The notes: a model not told the origin generated them from the sequence alone. Shown: positions 47,522-55,763, numbered from the stretch's first letter. The stretch is 64,000 nucleotides of DNA from CATQHS01 sp963422655 (GCA_963422655.1 OY730440.1:2790001-2854000), one strand, 5' to 3'. Translations and numbers: made by a program.

Positions 47522-48478
47522 TCATCGGGGCTGGTCCTTTGGGCTGCCTTCGTCTCGGGAACGGGTCTCGTCTCGCCAGATGTCGGGTTCCACGTACATC
47601 GGGCGGGCAATGGGCACGACTCGGCGGGTATTGCGCTCGACCCGGTTGATGGCCTCGATCAGTTCAGAACCGGTAAAGCTGGTGTCGAAATGCACCTTGG
47701 CCGCTACCAGCAGTTCGTCGGGGCCGATGTGCTGGGTGCGCAGGTGGATCAACCGCTCTACTCCCTCGGTCGAGATGATGGCAGCCCGGATGGCGGCGGA
47801 ATCGGCCCGAGTGGCCGATTCCCCCAAGAGCAGGCTGCGCATCTCCACCGCCAGCACCACGGCGATGATTCCGAGCAGTACGCCGATCGACAGCGTCCCG
47901 ATGCCGTCCCACACCGGCGCATCGAAGACGGTGGCGATGATCACCGAGACCAAGGCGAACACCAAGCCGATCAAGGCTCCCAGATCCTCCAGCAGCACCA
48001 CCGGTAGCTCTGGGGTTCGAGACCGGCGGATAAACCGGATCCATGATGCCGAACCCCGGATGCGTTGCGACTCGATAACGGCGGTTCGCAATGACAGGCC
48101 CTCCAGCACGATGCCGATGGTGAGCACACCGAAGGCCCAGATGGGCGAGTTGATCTCGTGGGGATGTCGGATCTTCTCGATGCCTTCGTAGACGGCGAAC
48201 AACGACCCCACCGAGAAAAGCACCAAGGCCACGACGAAGGACCAGAAGTAGCGCTCACGCCCGAAACCGAAGGGATGATCGGTGGTGGCGTCCCGGTTGG
48301 CGAGACGGCTACCGAGCAACAGCAGGGCCTGGTTGGACGAATCGGCCACGCTGTGGATGGCTTCGGCCAGCATCGACGACGCCCCGGTGAAGGCGAAAGC
48401 CACGAACTTGGCCACTGCGATGCCGAGGTTGGCGAACAGTGCGGCGAGAATAGCCTTGGTTCCTCCACCTGCCGCCAC
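47522..48478 (-). CDS. Cation diffusion facilitator (CDF) family metal transporter
   Basis: 318-residue CDF efflux protein exporting Zn2+, Mn2+, Fe2+ or similar ions in exchange for protons. Six membrane helices in the first about 215 residues. The metal-site signatures are SSMLAEAIHSVADSSNQALL (about 33-52, HSxxDxxNQ) in helix II and a corresponding LLEDLGALIGL in helix V. PFGFGRERYFWSF is the family motif between helices II and III. The C-terminal cytoplasmic domain of about 90 residues has ferredoxin-like features (VERLIHLRTQHIGPDELLVA). Helix II/V residues resemble the SLC30A9-type branch. Confidence 0.9.
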   Translation of the reverse strand: MAAGGGTKAILAALFANLGIAVAKFVAFAFTGASSMLAEAIHSVADSSNQALLLLGSRLANRDATTDHPFGFGRERYFWSFVVALVLFSVGSLFAVYEGIEKIRHPHEINSPIWAFGVLTIGIVLEGLSLRTAVIESQRIRGSASWIRFIRRSRTPELPVVLLEDLGALIGLVFALVSVIIATVFDAPVWDGIGTLSIGVLLGIIAVVLAVEMRSLLLGESATRADSAAIRAAIISTEGVERLIHLRTQHIGPDELLVAAKVHFDTSFTGSELIEAINRVERNTRRVVPIARPMYVEPDIWRDETRSRDEGSPKDQPR

Positions 48479-48556
48479 ATTTATCTCCTATCTCCTGTAT
48501 CTCTTGTATCTCCTGGTCTATCTCCCAGGCGCCGGTTGGCCGTTTCGAGCCTGTCG

Positions 48557-48586
48557 GTCGAGCCTGTGTGGGTCGAGCCTGTGTGG
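48557..48586 (+). repeat. Perfect 15-bp tandem duplication before the MaoC gene
   Basis: gtcgagcctgtgtgg occurs twice in tandem (48557-48571, 48572-48586), preceded by a partial copy. Around 48482-48530 there is a separate TATCTCCTG-type degenerate repeat. Together they occupy the 141-bp region between the divergent CDF and MaoC genes. Confidence 0.9.
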
Positions 48587-48619
48587 GTCAAGCGTCGATC
48601 AGGCTAGCGTCGGGCCGCC

Positions 48620-49081
48620 ATGACCACCGTATTCGCCTCTCCCCGCGAGCTGCTCGGTGCCGTGGGCCGCCACTTGGGCCACAGCCCCTGGATGACCATC
48701 GACCAAGACCGCATCGACCTTTTCGCCGACGCCACCGGTGACCATCAGTGGATCCATGTCGACGAGGCGGCCGCGGCCCAGGGGCCATTCGGCGCCACCA
48801 TCGCCCACGGCTATCTGACCCTGGCCCTGACCAATCTCTTGCTCCCCCAGATCATGCGAGTCGACGGCGTCTCGATGGGGGTGAACTACGGCGCCAACAA
48901 GGTGAGGTTCCCGCAGCCGGTGGTGGTGGGCGCCCGGGTCCGGGGCTCCGCCGTCGTCACCGAAGCGGTCGAGCTTCCCGACAGCACTGGTGTACAGGTC
49001 GTAATAACCGTCACCGTGGAGATCGAAGGTCGGGACAAACCAGCCTGTGTGGTCGAGTCGGTGAGCCGGTTCATGGCCTGA
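48620..49081 (+). CDS. MaoC-like dehydratase
   Basis: 153-residue hot-dog-fold (R)-specific enoyl-CoA hydratase family protein. The hydratase 2 motif is ADATGDHQWIHVDEAAAAQG (catalytic Asp and His, about 37-56), followed by FGATIAHGYLTLALTNLLLP and YGANKVRFPQPVVVGARVRG. Residues and length match single-domain MaoC proteins such as NodN-like hydratases. It could act in beta-oxidation or polyketide/PHA metabolism. Confidence 0.92.
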   Translation: MTTVFASPRELLGAVGRHLGHSPWMTIDQDRIDLFADATGDHQWIHVDEAAAAQGPFGATIAHGYLTLALTNLLLPQIMRVDGVSMGVNYGANKVRFPQPVVVGARVRGSAVVTEAVELPDSTGVQVVITVTVEIEGRDKPACVVESVSRFMA

Positions 49082-49113
49082 GATGACCCCAAATGATCCC
49101 CTGCTCGGACGAT

Positions 49114-49155
49114 CCTGATCAAGGGTGAGCAAGGTGAGCCCTGATCAAGGGTGAG
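49114..49155 (+). repeat. 16-bp direct repeat upstream of map
   Basis: cctgatcaagggtgag occurs at 49114-49129 and 49140-49155, separated by 10 bp, in the 106-bp gap between the MaoC and methionine aminopeptidase genes. The 26-bp period could align two binding sites, but no regulator is known. Confidence 0.85.
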
Positions 49156-49187
49156 CCCTGACGGGGTTTGCTCGTACCATTGGGGCT

Positions 49188-50144
49188 ATGGCCAAACGTA
49201 AGCGGCGGACTTTTGCCTCGCCGACTGCGGCCGGTGTCTCGGCGTCGTACCCACCGGTGAGCCCCGGCCTGATCAGTCCCCGGCGTACCGTCCCCCGTGG
49301 CATCGAGCTCCCCCCCTACACCCTGTCGCCCTCCGGGGAGCCGGGACGGGCGGTGTCGTCACCGGTGCGTACCCAGGCCGAGCTGGAGGCGATGAGGCGC
49401 ACCGGAGCCCTCGCCGCCGAGATTCTCATCCGGGCCTGTGAACAGGTGCAGGTGGGGGTCACCACCGACTCCCTGGACCGTTTCGTCCACGACGCCGCGG
49501 TGGCGGCCGGCGCTTATCCGAGCCCGCTCGGCTACCGGGGATTCCCCAAGTCGGTTTGCACCTCGGTCAACGAGGTGATCTGTCATGGCATCCCCGACTC
49601 GCGCCGGCTGAACGACGGTGACATCATCAACATCGACATCACCGTGTACCGCGAAGGGGTGCACGGCGACACCTCGGTCACGCTCATGGTGGGTGATGTG
49701 GATGAGCATTCCCGCCGGCTCGTGACGCAGACCCGAGCCGCCCTGTACGCCGGGATCGCCGCGGTGCGACCACGGGCGCCGGTTTCGGATATCGGCCGGG
49801 CCATCGAGGTCCACGCTGGCCGCCACGGCTTGGGGGTGGTGCGGGAGTTCATCGGCCACGGGGTGGGGACCGAGTTCCACGCCGGTCTCCAGATTCCCCA
49901 CTACTACGATCGCTGGGCCACCACCATCCTGGCCGAGGCCATGACCTTTACGATCGAGCCCATGCTCACGCTCGGCTCGCCTGAGGTGGTCGTCTGGGAC
50001 GACGGGTGGACGGCGGCGACTCGTGACGGTCGCCGCACTGCCCAGTTCGAGCACACTCTGGCCTGCACGGCCGCAGGGGTGGAGATCTTGACCGCCACAC
50101 CGGCCGGCGAGTGCGCCCACGATCGCTTCGTCATCGATGTGTGA
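49188..50144 (+). CDS. map: Type I methionine aminopeptidase
   Basis: 318-residue pita-bread metallopeptidase that removes N-terminal Met. After a basic/proline-rich extension of about 65 residues (AKRKRRTFASP..., similar to the SH3-binding-like extension of actinobacterial MetAP1c), the catalytic domain starts at RTQAELEAMRRTGALAAEIL. Metal ligands are in GDIINIDITVYREGVHGDTS (two Asp), IGHGVGTEFHAGLQIPHYYD (His), FTIEPMLTLGS (Glu) and AQFEHTLACTAAGVEILT (Glu). CTSVNEVICHGIPD carries the substrate His. The 3' end overlaps the convergent CoA-binding gene by 14 bp. Confidence 0.95.
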   Translation: MAKRKRRTFASPTAAGVSASYPPVSPGLISPRRTVPRGIELPPYTLSPSGEPGRAVSSPVRTQAELEAMRRTGALAAEILIRACEQVQVGVTTDSLDRFVHDAAVAAGAYPSPLGYRGFPKSVCTSVNEVICHGIPDSRRLNDGDIINIDITVYREGVHGDTSVTLMVGDVDEHSRRLVTQTRAALYAGIAAVRPRAPVSDIGRAIEVHAGRHGLGVVREFIGHGVGTEFHAGLQIPHYYDRWATTILAEAMTFTIEPMLTLGSPEVVVWDDGWTAATRDGRRTAQFEHTLACTAAGVEILTATPAGECAHDRFVIDV

Positions 50145-50679
50145 GGGTTGGCGATCTTCGGCGTGACGAGATGACGCCGGTGTCGAAGCCGGCCAGGGCC
50201 AGCCCGCCGTGGAAACGGGCGTGCTCGATCTTGAGGCAGCGGTCCATGACCACGTCGAGACCGGCGGCCACGCACCGGCGGGCCGCCGTTGGGCTCCACA
50301 GGCCGAGCTGAGCCCAGAAGATCCCGGCTCCGACCGCGATGGCAGCGTCGGCTGCCTCGGGCAGGTCTTCGGCCCGGCGGAACACGTCCACGATGTCGGG
50401 CACGACCGGTAGGTCGGCCAGCGACGGGTACACCGGCTGCCCGTAGATCTCGGTCTCGCGAGGATTCACGAAATACACGTCGTAATCCGTCGACGACGAC
50501 AGCAGGTAAGTGGCGACGAAGTTGCTGGCCCGGGCCGGGTTCGATGACGCCCCCACCACGGCCACCGACCGCGACCGCTCGATGATCGCTCGCCGCTGTC
50601 GAGCGGTGGGTGGCTCCCAGCCCGGGATGGGGTCGGCGTCTTCGGGTTCGTGACGCCTCGAGCCGTAACGCTCAGGCAT
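50131..50679 (-). CDS. CoA-binding domain protein
   Basis: 182-residue protein with a Rossmann-like CoA-binding domain (COG1832 type). RSRSVAVVGASSNPARASNF (about 36-55) is the nucleotide loop, DVYFVNPRETEIYGQPVYPS follows, and SLADLPVVPDIVDVFRRAED and MDRCLKIEHARFHGG complete the family pattern. Function unknown. Its ATG 50679 overlaps the end of the upstream sulfhydrylase gene by 8 bp, so it is the second gene of that operon. Confidence 0.88.
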   Translation of the reverse strand: MPERYGSRRHEPEDADPIPGWEPPTARQRRAIIERSRSVAVVGASSNPARASNFVATYLLSSSTDYDVYFVNPRETEIYGQPVYPSLADLPVVPDIVDVFRRAEDLPEAADAAIAVGAGIFWAQLGLWSPTAARRCVAAGLDVVMDRCLKIEHARFHGGLALAGFDTGVISSRRRSPTLTHR

Positions 50680-52156
50680 GGTCGGTTGGGGTTGTGCTGG
50701 TTGGGGTTGTGCTGGTTGGGGTTGTGCTGGTTGGGGCTGTGCTGGTTGGGGCTGTGCTGGTTGGGGCTATGCTAGCTGGGGTTGTGCTGGTTGGGGCTGT
50801 GTTGGTTGGGGCTGTGCCGGCTCGGGCTGTGCCGGCTGCGTTCAAGGCCTGGTCCAAGTCCCACAAGATGTCGTCTGCGTCTTCCAGCCCGACCGAGATC
50901 CGCACCATGTCCTGCGCCACCCCGGCCGCGGCCAGTTCGGCGTCGGAGAGCTGCTGGTGGGTGGTGGAAGCCGGGTGGATGACCAGCGACTTGGCGTCAC
51001 CGACATTGGCCAGATGAGAGATGAGCTGGAGCGACTCGATGAAACGGGCTCCGGCCGCTCGACCGCCTCTGATCCCGAACGTGAAGATGGCCCCCGGCCC
51101 CTTGGGCAGGTAGCGGCGGGCCAGCTCGTGGTGGGGGTGGCTTTCGAGACCAGCCCATTTCACCCAGGCAACCCGCCGGTCGGCGTCGAGCCATCCGGCT
51201 ACGGTCCTGGCGTTGGCGACGTGGGCTTGCATGCGCAGCGCCAGCGTCTCCACCCCCTGCATGAGCAGGAAGGCGTTGAAGGGGGACAGGCAGGCGCCTA
51301 TGTCGCGAAGCTGCTCGGCTCGGACCTTGGTGCAGAAGGCGTACTCGCCGAAATTGTCCCACCAGCGCAATTCGTTGTAGCTCGGTATCGGCTCGATGAA
51401 GTCCGGAAACCGCCCTGAGCCCCAGTCGAACCGGCCCGCCTCGACGATCACGCCCCCGATCGAAGTGCCGTGGCCGCCCAGAAACTTGGTGGCCGAGTGC
51501 AAGACGATGTCGGCTCCGTGGTCGAGCGGGCGACACAGGTAGGGCGTAGCGAAGGTCGAGTCGATGGCCAGTGGCAGGTCGTGGGCCCGGGCCACTTCGG
51601 CCAAGGCCTCGATGTCGGCAACGGCTCCGGAAGGGTTGGCGATGATCTCGGTGTAGAGCAGTTTGGTCTCGGGCCGGACAGCGGCGGCGAAGGCGCCCGG
51701 GTCCGAACCATCCACGAAAGTGGTGTCGATGCCGAGGCGGCGAAGGGTCACGTCGAACTGGGTGTATGTGCCGCCGTAGAGTCCGGCCGAAGCCACCAGA
51801 TGGTCACCGGCCGAGGCCAGAGAAGTGACGGTGAGAAACTCGGCGGCTTGGCCGCTGGCGGTGGCCACTGCTCCGATGCCGCCCTCCAGGCTGGCCATCC
51901 TCTCTTCGAAGGCGGCGGTGGTCGGGTTGGACATGCGGGTGTAGATGGTTCCGTACTTCTGGAGGGCGAAGAGGTCGGCAGCGTCGGCGGTGTCCTCGAA
52001 CACGAAGCTCGTCGATTGGTAAATGGGGAAAGCCCGGGCCCCGGTGGCAGGATCGGGAGGAGTGCCGGCGTGGAGGGCTCGGGTCTGGAATCCCCAGGAG
52101 CGATCGGCTGTTGCGGGGTCGGCCATTGCATGATCGGCCATTGCATGATCGGCCAT
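50672..52156 (-). CDS. metY: O-acetylhomoserine sulfhydrylase (PLP-dependent, MetY type) with repeat tail
   Basis: 494 residues. Cys/Met-metabolism PLP enzyme that makes homocysteine from O-acetylhomoserine and sulfide. FQTRALHAGTPPDPATGARA near residue 23 and YTRMSNPTTAAFEERMASLE (about 72-91) are family signatures. AIDSTFATPYLCRPLDHGAD and SATKFLGGHGTSIGGVIVE hold the PLP Asp and Lys. Length exceeds the usual about 430 because of a C-terminal Thr/Pro/Ser pentapeptide repeat (TAPTS/TTPTS, about ten copies, about 445-494) coded by 15-bp DNA repeats. The N-terminus also shows a duplicated ADHAM. Starts at 52156, 52141 or 52126 are all possible. Confidence 0.92.
   Translation of the reverse strand: MADHAMADHAMADPATADRSWGFQTRALHAGTPPDPATGARAFPIYQSTSFVFEDTADAADLFALQKYGTIYTRMSNPTTAAFEERMASLEGGIGAVATASGQAAEFLTVTSLASAGDHLVASAGLYGGTYTQFDVTLRRLGIDTTFVDGSDPGAFAAAVRPETKLLYTEIIANPSGAVADIEALAEVARAHDLPLAIDSTFATPYLCRPLDHGADIVLHSATKFLGGHGTSIGGVIVEAGRFDWGSGRFPDFIEPIPSYNELRWWDNFGEYAFCTKVRAEQLRDIGACLSPFNAFLLMQGVETLALRMQAHVANARTVAGWLDADRRVAWVKWAGLESHPHHELARRYLPKGPGAIFTFGIRGGRAAGARFIESLQLISHLANVGDAKSLVIHPASTTHQQLSDAELAAAGVAQDMVRISVGLEDADDILWDLDQALNAAGTARAGTAPTNTAPTSTTPASIAPTSTAPTSTAPTSTTPTSTTPTSTTPTDHA
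50685..50834 (-). repeat. Ten 15-bp tandem repeats coding the sulfhydrylase tail
   Basis: Plus-strand unit gttggggttgtgctg; ten consecutive copies from 50685 to 50834 with 0-4 changes each, the left ones most alike. On the coding strand each gives a pentapeptide such as STTPT or STAPT. The period keeps the reading frame. The array ends 5 bp before the ATG of the downstream CoA-binding gene. Confidence 0.96.
52121..52150 (-). repeat. 15-bp duplication at the sulfhydrylase N-terminus
   Basis: Plus-strand unit ggccattgcatgatc twice in tandem (52121-52135, 52136-52150), followed by ggccat. On the coding strand this gives repeated ATG GCC GAT CAT GCA, so three alternative start codons, each followed by Ala-Asp, lie in frame. 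Confidence 0.95.
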
Positions 52157-52183
52157 AGTGGTCGGAGGGTACCGTCAGCATTG

Positions 52184-52687
52184 ATGAGAGCGTTCGAGAC
52201 GGAGACCATCGCCTTCGACTCGGCTGGCACCGGTCCGGTGGAGGCGGCCATGGCCGGTCTGGATGCCACAGGCGACGGTCGGGGCTGGATCAACATCGGA
52301 CCCGGCCTGCGTGACGACCAGATCACCCGGCTCGGGGAGCCGACCATGATGAGTCGGTGGTTCTCAGGCCGGGGTCCGGTAGTTCCCATGGCCACTTGGA
52401 CCCCGGCAGTGACCGGGAAGTCCGGTAAGAAACCGGCGTCGGCAGTGATCGGTGTTGCCCACGGCGCCGGTCCCAAGGCCTTGGGGCAATTGCGGGATGC
52501 GGGCCTGGATCTGCCGACGGGCTGGCGGAAGGTGCAGGACCACGCCAAGCGGGGAATCGTGGCCGAGGTGGCGCCCGGGGCCGGCTATGAGGGGGTGGTG
52601 CGCTGGTTGGTAAGCGCCTGCTGGTCGTTGTGCCCCATCGAGATCGACGACCGCTGGCTGGCTGAGGTCCATCGCCCCGCCCGGTAA
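52184..52687 (+). CDS. Conserved-looking hypothetical protein
   Basis: 167 residues, no named family. RAFETETIAFDSAGTGPVEA starts the protein; GRGWINIGPGLRDDQI, PVVPMATWTPAVTGKSGKK, SAVIGVAHGAGPKALGQLRD and GWRKVQDHAKRGIVAEVAPG follow. Codon third positions are strongly GC-biased as in neighbouring genes, so it is very likely coding. No membrane helix or signal peptide. It is divergent from the sulfhydrylase gene with only 27 bp between the start codons. Function unknown. Confidence 0.7.
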   Translation: MRAFETETIAFDSAGTGPVEAAMAGLDATGDGRGWINIGPGLRDDQITRLGEPTMMSRWFSGRGPVVPMATWTPAVTGKSGKKPASAVIGVAHGAGPKALGQLRDAGLDLPTGWRKVQDHAKRGIVAEVAPGAGYEGVVRWLVSACWSLCPIEIDDRWLAEVHRPAR

Positions 52688-52780
52688 TACGTCGCCGACT
52701 GACTGTGCCGACGTTAGGCATGCTCAACATGGGCGTTCTGACTGGGGGCCGCCCGGTAATACGTCGCCGACTGACTGTGC
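52678..52780 (+). repeat. 31-bp direct repeat at the end of the hypothetical gene
   Basis: A perfect 31-bp repeat at 52678-52708 and 52750-52780 with 41 bp between. The first copy includes the last codons and TAA stop of the preceding gene; the second lies in the non-coding gap before arfB. It looks like a gene-end duplication rather than a mobile element. Confidence 0.95.
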
Positions 52781-52816
52781 GGACTAGTCGACCAACTGCA
52801 ACGGTAGGGTCTGGAT

Positions 52817-53245
52817 GTGGGCCGCGTCCTCGTGTTGCCGGGCGGGACCGTGCCAACGGGGGCGGTCAAGTGGCGGTTCAGCCCCACAGGCGGGCCCGGC
52901 GGCCAGCACGCCAACCGGTCCAGCACCCGGGCGGAGGCCGTCATCGATCTCGCCACGGCCGGTGCCATGACGCCTGAAACCCGCCAGCAGTTGATGGGTC
53001 GGTTCGGCCCGGTCGTGCGGGTGGTGGTTGACGACACCCGCTCGCAGGCCAGGAACCGGGAGATTGCGCTGGATCGGCTGGAGGAACGGCTTCGATCCGC
53101 GGTGGTTTCAACCAAGCCGAGGCGGCCGACCCGCCCGTCCCGGCGAGCTCGCCACCGCCGTCTCGACGAGAAGCGCCAGCGGTCGGAGACCAAGCGGGAT
53201 CGCCGCCGCATCGACCCGCCGAACTCCGGCTCACGGTTCCCCTGA
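52817..53245 (+). CDS. arfB: Alternative ribosome-rescue factor ArfB (peptidyl-tRNA hydrolase)
   Basis: 142 residues. Class I release-factor-like domain with the catalytic GGQ in SPTGGPGGQHANRSSTRAEA (about residues 22-41; GGQ 28-30), no codon-recognition domain, and a basic tail that enters the empty mRNA channel: RPTRPSRRARHRRLDEKRQR, then SETKRDRRR. It frees ribosomes stalled on non-stop mRNA. Length and tail agree with ArfB/YaeJ. GTG start at 52817. Confidence 0.93.
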   Translation: MGRVLVLPGGTVPTGAVKWRFSPTGGPGGQHANRSSTRAEAVIDLATAGAMTPETRQQLMGRFGPVVRVVVDDTRSQARNREIALDRLEERLRSAVVSTKPRRPTRPSRRARHRRLDEKRQRSETKRDRRRIDPPNSGSRFP

Positions 53246-53368
53246 ACCTTCCTGTCGTTGACTCTTCCTGGGGCCCTTCCTGCCATTTCTCTGCCACTGC
53301 TTCGACCACGGGCCGGGCTTGAAGGCTTCGACCTCATCGACCCGAGCCCAAGACGAGCTCACGATCAC
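53231..53368 (-). CDS. Possible 45-residue protein
   Basis: GTG 53368 to TGA 53231 reads MIVSSSWARVDEVEAFKPGP, then WSKQWQRNGRKGPRKSQRQE, GSGEP. The composition is charged and soluble, a stop codon directly precedes the GTG, and no ribosome site is seen. It overlaps the arfB 3' end by 15 bases on the opposite strand. It may be real or chance. Apart from it, 53246-53422 holds nothing I recognise. Confidence 0.25.
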   Translation of the reverse strand: MIVSSSWARVDEVEAFKPGPWSKQWQRNGRKGPRKSQRQEGSGEP

Positions 53369-53422
53369 CTATTCGGGAACCGGTTGGGTGGGCGAGGCAC
53401 TGGCAGCGGCCCGGCCGTGATA

Positions 53423-54405
53423 TCAGGCGGCCAGTACCGCTTCGATAACGAGGTCGATGACCCGGTCGGCCTGCGCGTCCCACACCACGGAGCTGGTGGG
53501 CGTGGCCGCGTCGGTACCGTTGCTGTCACCGTGGCCAGCGCTGGGCCGGTCGTCCACCACGGTCATACCCCGGGTGTGCTCACCGCGCAGTTCCACCGTC
53601 ACCGGATGGCGTGACATCGTGAACAGGTGAGGGTGGGTGACGGCGATGACAGCGGTGGCGTCATGGATGGGGCCGCCCGGGAGCCCGACTCGCAGGCACT
53701 GTTCGTGGGCGTAGGCCACCAGATCGGCGGCGAATGTGCCAGCCGGTGTGCCAGCGGCCCTCATACGATCGATCTCGGGCGGTCCGAACAACACCTTGTG
53801 GGTTACCTCGAGGCCGACCATGGTGACCTCAGCGGCGTCGCGAAAGACGATGGCGGCTGCTTCGGGGTCGGCCCATATGTTGAACTCGGCGGTGGCGGTG
53901 ACGTTGCCGGTGTGGGCCGCCCCGCCCATTATGGTGATACCGGCCAGGTGACGGACCAGTTCCGGGTCGTTGCGCAGCGCCACGGCCACGTTGGTGAGTG
54001 GACCGACCGCCACCAGATGAAGATCGTCGACGGCCGGGCCGTCTCGGAGATGTAGGCGGCGGCGGAGCCCGGGGTGGCCGAGCGATTCAGCTCGGGTAGC
54101 TCGACGGCTCCCAACCCGGTGGGGCCGTGGATCCGGGCCGCGTTCATGAGCGGTGCGATGAGGGGCTGGGCTGCGCCCCGGTGCACTGGCACGTCGATGT
54201 TCGCGATCTGGGTGGTGGTCAGAGCGTTGCGGGTGGTGTAATCGATGCCGACGTTGCCGTTGACCGTAGTGATACCCACCAGCTCGCCATGATGAGCTGC
54301 GACGAGGATGGCGATGGCATCGTCAAGACCTGGATCGCAGTCGAGCAGGATCCGGGGCCGAGGATCGGCCTGTGAGTCGGGCCGGGAGGCGGCGCTGTTT
54401 CTCAT
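53423..54405 (-). pseudogene. Nucleoside hydrolase, interrupted by a frameshift
   Basis: Two overlapping frames together make one inosine-uridine nucleoside hydrolase (IunH/Rih family, about 327 residues). The N-terminal part (54405 down to about 54035) has RILLDCDPGLDDAIAILVAA, the Asp-rich calcium/ribose site, and ITTVNGNVGIDYTTRNAL. The C-terminal part, in another frame from about 54040 to 53423, has VAVGPLTNVAVALRNDPELV, ITIMGGAAHTGNVTATAEFN and the His-containing GLPGGPIHDATAVIAVTHPH. Inserting one G in the GGCCCGGCCG region near 54031-54041 restores a smooth join (SETARAVDDLHLVAVGPLTN). It is either a recent inactivation or an assembly error. It would cleave ribonucleosides to base and ribose, matching the ribokinase and transporter genes upstream in the run. 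Confidence 0.85.
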
Positions 54406-55763
54406 GCTCCGAGTCTAGGTGAGCGGTATAGAGGCCCTGTATGGGGCCTGTCACCATGGTTGATTCCAGGACTTCGGCCGGTGGAGCTCGGGGTGGTGGT
54501 CCAGTGGCCGTCGGAGTGCCGAGTGAGGGTGAGGTCGTGTTGGTGGATGTGGTGGTGGTGGCGACTGCAGACCAAGGCGAGGTTGTCGATATTGGTTGGG
54601 CCCCGGGCCGGAGGCGACCAAGCCACGATGTGGTGGGCGTGGCAGTAGGAGGGATTGGTGCCGCACAGCACGCAGCCCCGGTCGCGGGCCAGCAACACTC
54701 GCCATTGCTGGGCCGACACCGTTCGTTGTTTACGGCCGTGCCACAGCGGTAGGCCACTCCTGCTGAAGAGCACCCCGAACAGGTCGGCTTCGCAGGCCAG
54801 ACGTTCGAGCTCGGAGCGGGGGATGGGACCGGTACCGGCGATCTCGCAACGACCGTTGGGATCGACGCCGGTGATCGTGCCGGTTTCGGCGATGACCAAG
54901 ATCTGGTTGCGTGGGCTCGACCCGAGCCGGCCTTGGCATCGACAGATAGGGGTGGACGCTACTGGAGGCGGGTCTGCGGCGCCGGTCCGGTCGGTTACGG
55001 CCGGTTCGAGCCCGTCGGGTTTCTTCGACCCGGGTCGTGGTCGTCCTGGTTCTGCGCCTACTGCGGTGGTGAAGGCGTCGGCATGGCAGTGCTGGCGGGT
55101 TCGGGCCCGGTCACCGCCGCCGTCGGCGTCGTAGAGCCGGTTGGTCATGTCGGTGAGGATGGCCCGGACCCTGGCCCCGGTAACGGGGTCGAGTCGGGCA
55201 TGAGAGTTGAACATGCCGTTGTCGTCCACCCACATGCGGTGACTGCGCATAGCCCGCTGCCGGCGGAGTTCGGCTTCACGATCTTGGGCCCGCTGATGAC
55301 GATGGGTCCAGTCGCCAGCGGCCCGGGCCGCCAGGTCAGCCGGCAACGACTTCGCCTCGGCCAGCAGCCTCCGATCACTGTCCACCGCCTCAGCAGAAGT
55401 CGCTTCGGCGGCCTTCACCAACGCGTCTGCATGTTCAGCGGTGATATCGCCCTCGCCCAACGCCGAAGCCACAGATGGCATCTGGGCCAATGCCTCGGCC
55501 CGACGAGCCCGGCGTCGGGCTTCACGCTGCGAACACCCACCGATAGCCCGTACCAATTCGGTGCTCCCGGTACCGCCGTCACCCAACCCGTCCATAGCGG
55601 TCATCATCCGGGCCTCGAAGGCATCCAGAGCGGCTCGTACCCGCTTCACTCCGACGGCAGCGTCACTCAACCCGACTCGGCTCATCACCGACAGATCCAG
55701 GTTGTTCAGCTTGGCTGCCATCTCTTCGAACACGGCTACCCCGCATACAAATCCAGTTCTCAA
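54402..55763 (-). CDS. DUF222/13E12-repeat HNH endonuclease-like protein
   Basis: 453 residues. N-terminal DUF222 domain (about 15-300; GCSQREARRRARRAEALAQM, ALGEGDITAEHADALVKAAE, SHRMWVDDNGMFNSHARLDP) and C-terminal HNH domain (about 370-430; RDRGCVLCGTNPSYCHAHHI, DNLALVCSRHHHHIHQHDLT). This is the 13E12-type family, often present in many copies in actinobacteria and thought to be mobile or selfish. It starts at 55763 or 55721 (MAAKLNNLDLS). Its end overlaps the start of the nucleoside hydrolase gene by 4 bases, and it separates that gene from the ribokinase gene, so it probably inserted into the salvage cluster. Confidence 0.9.
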   Translation of the reverse strand: MRTGFVCGVAVFEEMAAKLNNLDLSVMSRVGLSDAAVGVKRVRAALDAFEARMMTAMDGLGDGGTGSTELVRAIGGCSQREARRRARRAEALAQMPSVASALGEGDITAEHADALVKAAEATSAEAVDSDRRLLAEAKSLPADLAARAAGDWTHRHQRAQDREAELRRQRAMRSHRMWVDDNGMFNSHARLDPVTGARVRAILTDMTNRLYDADGGGDRARTRQHCHADAFTTAVGAEPGRPRPGSKKPDGLEPAVTDRTGAADPPPVASTPICRCQGRLGSSPRNQILVIAETGTITGVDPNGRCEIAGTGPIPRSELERLACEADLFGVLFSRSGLPLWHGRKQRTVSAQQWRVLLARDRGCVLCGTNPSYCHAHHIVAWSPPARGPTNIDNLALVCSRHHHHIHQHDLTLTRHSDGHWTTTPSSTGRSPGINHGDRPHTGPLYRSPRLGA

